A stretch of DNA of 36,914 bases from a virus. Positions 36,342 to 36,914 of this stretch are shown piece by piece. Under the pieces are notes generated by a model. It worked only from the letters and a program-made list of their open reading frames with translations, had not been told where the DNA came from and made no database searches. Location: the IMG/VR virus record IMGVR_UViG_3300032174_000017, positions 1-36,914 of that record, one strand, 5' to 3'. How positions within the stretch are numbered: the stretch's first letter is position 1; every line of letters begins with the position of its first letter. Made by a program: the position numbers and the translations under genes.

Positions 36342-36513
36342 GACATCGGGTCCACTAGAACGGTTGGAATCGCTTACTCATTCCAACACCGGGACGGCGA
36401 GGGACGAGCAAGACCGCCAAGACATCCGCTGGATACTCGGTGAGCGACGACGACTCCTGGCCGTGATCGAAGCGGCGGGTCTGACGCCTGACCTACGGGT
36501 GGAGGGGCCATGA
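36334..36513 (+). CDS. 59-aa helical protein
   Basis: Encodes 59 residues from ATG 36334, overlapping the upstream gene by 8 nt. It is helical and charged (GTARDEQDRQDIRWILGERR). An ATGA overlap leads into the next gene. No family. Confidence 0.6.
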   Translation: MAETSGPLERLESLTHSNTGTARDEQDRQDIRWILGERRRLLAVIEAAGLTPDLRVEGP

Positions 36514-36797
36514 CGGAAAGATTGGGTCCATTTGCCGAGCGCGAGGTCGCATCGTCGCCCGCTGTGGTTCGTCCCACCTGGCGTCGTTGGTTGACCCGTG
36601 AGGAGTGGGACGGCATGGCGAATCGCATCGTCAACTACTTCGATGAGGACGGGAACTGGACGGGGGCGAACCTCGGCGTTGTCGTCAGCGGGTGTCGGGT
36701 GCGTGAGCACACCGCCAGGAGCCGTCGCAAGGACGCACTATGGGCCAAGCGCCACGGCTTCGTCGTTGACGAGAAGGGAATAATCCGCCATGCCTGA
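36510..36797 (+). CDS. 95-aa hypothetical, probable DNA-binding
   Basis: Encodes 95 residues from ATG 36510 with GGAGGGG upstream. Its C-terminal half (VSGCRVREHTARSRRKDALW, then AKRHGFVVDEKGIIRHA) is basic. A Trp-rich centre (PTWRRWLTREEWDGMANRIV) suggests a compact fold. It could be a small DNA-binding protein; no known family. Confidence 0.55.
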   Translation: MTERLGPFAEREVASSPAVVRPTWRRWLTREEWDGMANRIVNYFDEDGNWTGANLGVVVSGCRVREHTARSRRKDALWAKRHGFVVDEKGIIRHA

Positions 36798-36914
36798 CGC
36801 GCAGCGACCCCCCGAAGGGGGCCACTACGAAGCGACTACCTGCGGAGGCTCAGCTTACTCGTCCACAATCATCGGCCTATTGCGCACCGAAACCGAGGTC
36901 TACGCCACGCGACC
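36790..36914 (+). CDS. partial ORF at the right edge
   Basis: An ATG at 36790 overlaps the preceding stop and opens 41 codons up to the window edge (MPDAQRPPEGGHYEATTCGG...). It contains the right copy of the 57-bp repeat, but in a different frame from the left copy. If the window ends are joined the frame continues without a stop into the ATG of the first gene. Partial; its real product is not determinable here. Confidence 0.4.
   Translation, partial: MPDAQRPPEGGHYEATTCGGSAYSSTIIGLLRTETEVYATR
36797..36853 (+). repeat. 57-bp imperfect direct repeat, right copy
   Basis: Matches 418-474 at 50 of 57 positions. The shared core includes the CCCCC-GAA-GGGGG hairpin. In the frame of the left copy this stretch would encode TRSDPPKGATTKRLPAEAQ, close to residues 10-28 of the membrane protein at 391, so an old duplicated coding segment is likely. 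Confidence 0.75.

Noticed and set aside
1-36914. Lysogeny module (integrase, attachment site)
   Set aside because: No tyrosine or serine recombinase signature or attachment-like repeat with a tRNA was seen. The operator-like sites alone do not establish a temperate phage.

Overview
The window looks like most or all of the genome of a tailed double-stranded DNA phage of a high-GC bacterium. Nearly all genes are tightly packed on the plus strand, commonly with ATGA, GTGA or TGATG stop/start overlaps. Third codon positions are G/C-rich, GTG starts are frequent, and many isolated genes seem to start on leaderless transcripts: a TANNNT box lies exactly 6 nt before the start codon. These traits fit an actinobacterial or similar host, but nothing in the sequence names the host. 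No integrase, DNA polymerase, helicase, tRNA or CRISPR array is visible.

Layout. (1) 20-1851: small rightward genes, including a membrane protein, Cys-rich miniproteins, a DnaA domain IV-like protein and a winged-helix protein. (2) 1891-3427: the only leftward gene block apart from one dioxygenase gene. It holds four short genes, palindromic operator-like sites, and about 530 bp without a convincing gene. (3) 3636-8857: a fibre locus with six collagen-like genes (Gly-X-Gln repeats), a small Cys protein, a beta-rich protein, and an inverted gene for a 2-oxoglutarate/Fe(II) dioxygenase-like protein. (4) 8873-10549: a glycosyltransferase and a methyltransferase that look like two halves of one ancestral gene, split by an HNH endonuclease ORF. 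(5) 10580-29507: the virion module, in the order terminase small-subunit candidate, TerL, zinc-ribbon protein, portal, several miniproteins, scaffold, major capsid protein, probable decoration protein, tail/adaptor proteins and three large Gln/Ala-rich or very long proteins that resemble ejection proteins. No tape measure, sheath or tube gene is seen, so a short-tailed (podovirus-type) virion is the best guess. (6) 29539-32153: small regulators and a lysis cassette (amidase endolysin with a strong internal start, plus two to three membrane proteins that could be holins). (7) 32188-36914: rightward accessory genes with an ERF annealing recombinase, a VRR-NUC nuclease, a C5 cytosine methyltransferase and several miniproteins.

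The right end resembles the left end in gene type and orientation. A 57-bp imperfect direct repeat has one copy near each end, and an ORF running off the right end would continue in frame into the first gene if the ends were joined. This suggests a circularly permuted or circularised genome cut inside one early region. The most interesting biology is the fibre locus, where collagen-like proteins sit with a candidate hydroxylase, glycosyltransferase and methyltransferase (a possible fibre-modification module). Also notable are the HNH-split gene, the phage-wide leaderless start motif and the TGGGATACA promoter-region motif.
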